A DNA stretch of 8,305 nt, taken from positions 1-8,305 of the forward strand of contig JAURQB010000131.1 of assembly GCA_030836365.1 (NCBI GenBank), read 5' to 3'. The notes under the pieces are model-generated. The model worked only from the letters and a program-made list of their open reading frames with translations, was not told the DNA's origin and searched no databases. Positions 6,126-8,305 of the stretch are shown piece after piece. The stretch's first letter is position 1. Each line of letters starts with the position of its first letter. The DNA comes from Bdellovibrionota bacterium. Lineage in GTDB: Bacteria > Bdellovibrionota > Bacteriovoracia > Bacteriovoracales > Bacteriovoracaceae. A program made the position numbers and the translations under genes.

Positions 6126-7298
6126 TTACTTCATGAAGTTAATAGAAGAGCTGAGATAAACGCCGGCCATTAAGTAATTAGTTTCAACATTATTTATTGT
6201 TTCGCTGAGAGATTTATTGATAAATAGTCCAATCATGGAGTCGGCCACTTCTTCTCTTAGGCGATAACCGAATGTCGCCCCGATAAAATCCAAGGAACTC
6301 ACCTCATTTTTTTCATTATAACTGGCACCAATTGTGTACGCTTCTTTTTTGGATTTATAATATTCGACACCGATGTGAACTCGAATGGAATTATTATAGT
6401 CATAAAATGCACGGCCTCCACTCGCATCTTCTTCAACTAGCAGAGAAAATTTTGAGAATTGATATCCTAGATCAACCAGTAGCTTTAGTTTCTCCGAAGG
6501 GTCAAACTCAATTCCAAATGATACTTCGCCAGGGCCTGTAAATGTTGCATCACCTTTTGTGGCATTACTGCTAGTGGAGTTATTGGTACCTGTTGCAAAA
6601 GTTTTGCTTTCATAATTAGAATTAATATTAAATTTGGGCGATTGAATGTTCAGCCCAAATAGAAGATTTTTTTTAGGTGCGTAGGAGACACCGACATTAC
6701 CAACAGCAGAAATCCCCGTAATACCGAGTGAGAAAAAACGTTGTGCCGTTACGGGAACACCATTTTCTTCACCTGAAATATACAAGTTTTCTTGTTTGGA
6801 AAAGTCCCGTTTTATCCCAAAAAGTGAAGCACCAAAAGAAAGAGTATCTGAAACTCTTATGCCAACTGAGGGCCCAACATAAGTTTCCTGGTCCTCATAA
6901 TTTACTTCACTATTAATCTCTCCTAATTCAAAACTCGTTTTAAATTTGCTTACTTTAGGTACTAAGATAGAGAAGGCAAGATTGATTTTATCAGTATGAT
7001 AAACGGTGGTGATTTGTGAGGGGGTCGTCTGAAAGTATTCAATCTTTTCGGACGCCCCTGCAATATTAACATCTACCCAATTTTGAGAAAAGGCAGAGCC
7101 GGAAACAGAAACTTTATGAGTGTTTATATAGGCGAGTCCCGCGGGGTTATAAATGACATTACCAACAGATGCTCTTCTCGCAACACCAGTATTTCCCGTA
7201 ATACCTTCGATTCCTCCAATTGGAGTAAGAAAGTTGTTTTGGACAATTGAAAAACTTAATTTAGGCAATAAACATAAAATGAAAATGATTTTTTTCAT
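6126..7298 (-). CDS. FadL/OmpP1-like outer-membrane beta-barrel transporter
   Basis: 390 residues with a signal peptide (KK, then IIFILCLLPKLSFS, cleavage near residue 17). The N-terminal region after cleavage contains GNTGVARRASVGNVIYNPAGLAYI (about 35-58). The NPAGLA hallmark (51-56) follows a 'variably present' loop, as in the FadL/TodX family, whose members let hydrophobic molecules cross the outer membrane. The rest alternates aromatic and polar residues in about 10-residue strands. The C-terminus ends SSSINFMK, so the usual terminal Phe is two residues from the end. Its ATG overlaps the stop of the MocA-like gene (ATGA, 7295-7298), and an AGGA lies about 9 nt upstream inside that gene. 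This points to translational coupling. The substrate cannot be read from sequence; the neighbourhood suggests something handled by a molybdenum hydroxylase. Confidence 0.85.
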   Translation of the reverse strand: MKKIIFILCLLPKLSFSIVQNNFLTPIGGIEGITGNTGVARRASVGNVIYNPAGLAYINTHKVSVSGSAFSQNWVDVNIAGASEKIEYFQTTPSQITTVYHTDKINLAFSILVPKVSKFKTSFELGEINSEVNYEDQETYVGPSVGIRVSDTLSFGASLFGIKRDFSKQENLYISGEENGVPVTAQRFFSLGITGISAVGNVGVSYAPKKNLLFGLNIQSPKFNINSNYESKTFATGTNNSTSSNATKGDATFTGPGEVSFGIEFDPSEKLKLLVDLGYQFSKFSLLVEEDASGGRAFYDYNNSIRVHIGVEYYKSKKEAYTIGASYNEKNEVSSLDFIGATFGYRLREEVADSMIGLFINKSLSETINNVETNYLMAGVYLSSSINFMK

Positions 7299-7870
7299 GA
7301 TTTTAGGTCCTTTTTTAAATTGATATTTTTAATAACAGTTTCATTAGACGTATTTTTAAACAAGATGTTTTCAAATGGTAATTTTCGTAAAATTAAATTC
7401 AGTTTACTATCGTTCGGAGACGATTGAATAATCTCTTTTATACTTTTGCTAATAATTATTGGGTGCCCGCCCTTATTATTAAACATAGGTTTTATGACCT
7501 CTCTTTTATTTCCACATGCTAAATATAGTTCATTCCAAGTCTCAATTTGTCGACATGGGCAATCGACAGGTAAAATAAATGTATAATCCGACTGACTGTA
7601 TTTCAGGCCAATTTTCAAGCTGCTAAAAGGGCCATGTTCCGGAGTAGGGTTGAGGGTAAATAAAGCATTCGGATAATTTTTCTCGAGCTTATCTTTGTAT
7701 TCTTTAGAGTCTTTTGAAAAAACAATAATTGTTCTTCCGTTGAAATTATTCTGATGTAATTGAATCGCGGACTCTAAAAGAGGGGATCCTTTGTAGTTAG
7801 CAAAACCTTTTAAGCTACCAAAGCGAGAGCTTTTTCCAGCGGCCAAAATAACGAGATCAATTTTTTTCAC
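7295..7870 (-). CDS. MocA/MobA-like molybdenum-cofactor nucleotidyltransferase
   Basis: 191 residues from the GTG at 7870, chosen because it is preceded by GGAAGG (7875-7880) and places the nucleotide-binding motif near the N-terminus; a TTG at 7897 would add 9 residues. LAAGKSSRFG (9-18) and K21 bind the nucleotide phosphates, GPFSSLKIGL (80-89) is the base-binding region, PVD (101-103) carries the Mg-binding Asp, and GGHP (134-137) is typical of MocA. MocA adds CMP to molybdopterin for enzymes of the xanthine dehydrogenase family, and the XdhC neighbour supports MocA over MobA. The C-terminal DIDTPED motif usual in MocA reads NINLKKD here, so its acidic residues are partly lost. It overlaps xdhC by 14 bp and the porin gene by 4 bp, so the three are co-transcribed. 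Confidence 0.88.
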   Translation of the reverse strand: MKKIDLVILAAGKSSRFGSLKGFANYKGSPLLESAIQLHQNNFNGRTIIVFSKDSKEYKDKLEKNYPNALFTLNPTPEHGPFSSLKIGLKYSQSDYTFILPVDCPCRQIETWNELYLACGNKREVIKPMFNNKGGHPIIISKSIKEIIQSSPNDSKLNLILRKLPFENILFKNTSNETVIKNINLKKDLKS

Positions 7871-8305
7871 TAAGCCTTCCAAGTAATTCGGCACCAAAGC
7901 TTATCGCTATTTCAGCGGGTGTTTTTCCTCCTACGGGAAGTCCAATCGGGCAGGTGATTCGTGATATTTCTTTCTCACTTCTTCCTGCATCCCTAAGTCG
8001 TTTCTGAAATCGTAACCATTTACTTTGGCTGCCAATAAGTCCGATATAATTTAAATCATCACGTTGGCATAATAAGTTGACGATTTCAAAATCGAGATCA
8101 TGTGAGTGAGTGAGAACGACGCAAATAGCATCTTTTGGTGGATAAATTTCTTCTACATCGTCGAGAAGAATCAGCGTCTGTTTAAACTGTTCTCCTTTTT
8201 CTAGCCACTCTTGCCTCTCATCAATGGCGTAGAGATTAACCGGAGTGTCCTCAAGGGTTTTTGAAATGGCGAGACCGACATGTCCTTGGCCGAAAATAAA
8301 AACAT
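7857..8305 (-). CDS. xdhC: XdhC family molybdenum-cofactor insertion protein, C-terminal part
   Basis: 148 residues plus stop are visible; the N-terminus lies beyond the right edge. The frame opens with FIFGQGHVGLAI, the Rossmann glycine motif (GxGHVG) of the XdhC C-terminal domain. It continues through THSHDLDFEIV, YIGLIGSQSKW, F.KRL...G, RITCPIGLPVGGKTPAEIAIS and AELLG, all strongly diagnostic. XdhC binds the molybdenum cofactor, promotes its sulphuration and delivers it to xanthine dehydrogenase-type enzymes. Stop TGA at 7857-7859 lies inside the start of the MocA-like gene, and the frame supplies that gene's SD. The catalytic subunits are not in view and are expected upstream, to the right of the window. 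Confidence 0.93.
   Translation of the reverse strand, partial: VFIFGQGHVGLAISKTLEDTPVNLYAIDERQEWLEKGEQFKQTLILLDDVEEIYPPKDAICVVLTHSHDLDFEIVNLLCQRDDLNYIGLIGSQSKWLRFQKRLRDAGRSEKEISRITCPIGLPVGGKTPAEIAISFGAELLGRLSEKN

Overview
The window is AT-rich bacterial DNA with dense genes on both strands. It has a lipoprotein signal peptide, FadL-type and MopE-type secreted proteins, and a bacterial tRNA-Pro, so the host is Gram-negative. The mix of a large multi-pass membrane protein of unknown function, an orphan Ser/Thr-rich lipoprotein and a secreted MopE/CHAP-like protein reminds me of Bdellovibrionota (Bacteriovorax-like predators). That placement is an impression from style; no marker gene proves it.

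Layout. Positions 1-1668 (minus) hold the N-terminal 556 codons of a large membrane protein that runs off the left edge. Positions 1669-2226 are an accessory-looking stretch: a tiny zinc-ribbon gene (1840-2082) sits between two copies of a perfect palindrome (1728-1750 and 2087-2109). Right after the second copy comes a partial, internally deleted copy of the 3' end of the neighbouring tRNA (2113-2137) and a strong hairpin (2143-2162). An intact tRNA-Pro(GGG) follows on the minus strand (2227-2303). Positions 2420-3631 (plus) encode a lipoprotein closed by a UUCG-loop terminator (3639-3672). Positions 3779-5071 (plus) encode a secreted protein that joins a MopE-type metal-binding motif to a CHAP-like cysteine hydrolase domain. 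It meets, tail to tail with one base between, a UDP-glucuronate decarboxylase-like sugar-nucleotide enzyme (5073-6044, minus).

The right end is a tightly packed minus-strand operon read from the right edge: xdhC (partial), a MocA/MobA-like nucleotidyltransferase overlapping it by 14 bp, and a FadL-like outer-membrane barrel overlapping that by 4 bp (ATGA). The first two point to molybdenum-cofactor maturation for a xanthine-dehydrogenase-type enzyme probably encoded beyond the right edge. The coupling suggests the porin may serve the same pathway, for example substrate entry, but this is inference.

The most unusual parts are the palindrome-flanked zinc-ribbon cassette beside the duplicated tRNA end, the MopE/CHAP-like fusion, and the porin coupled to molybdenum-cofactor genes.
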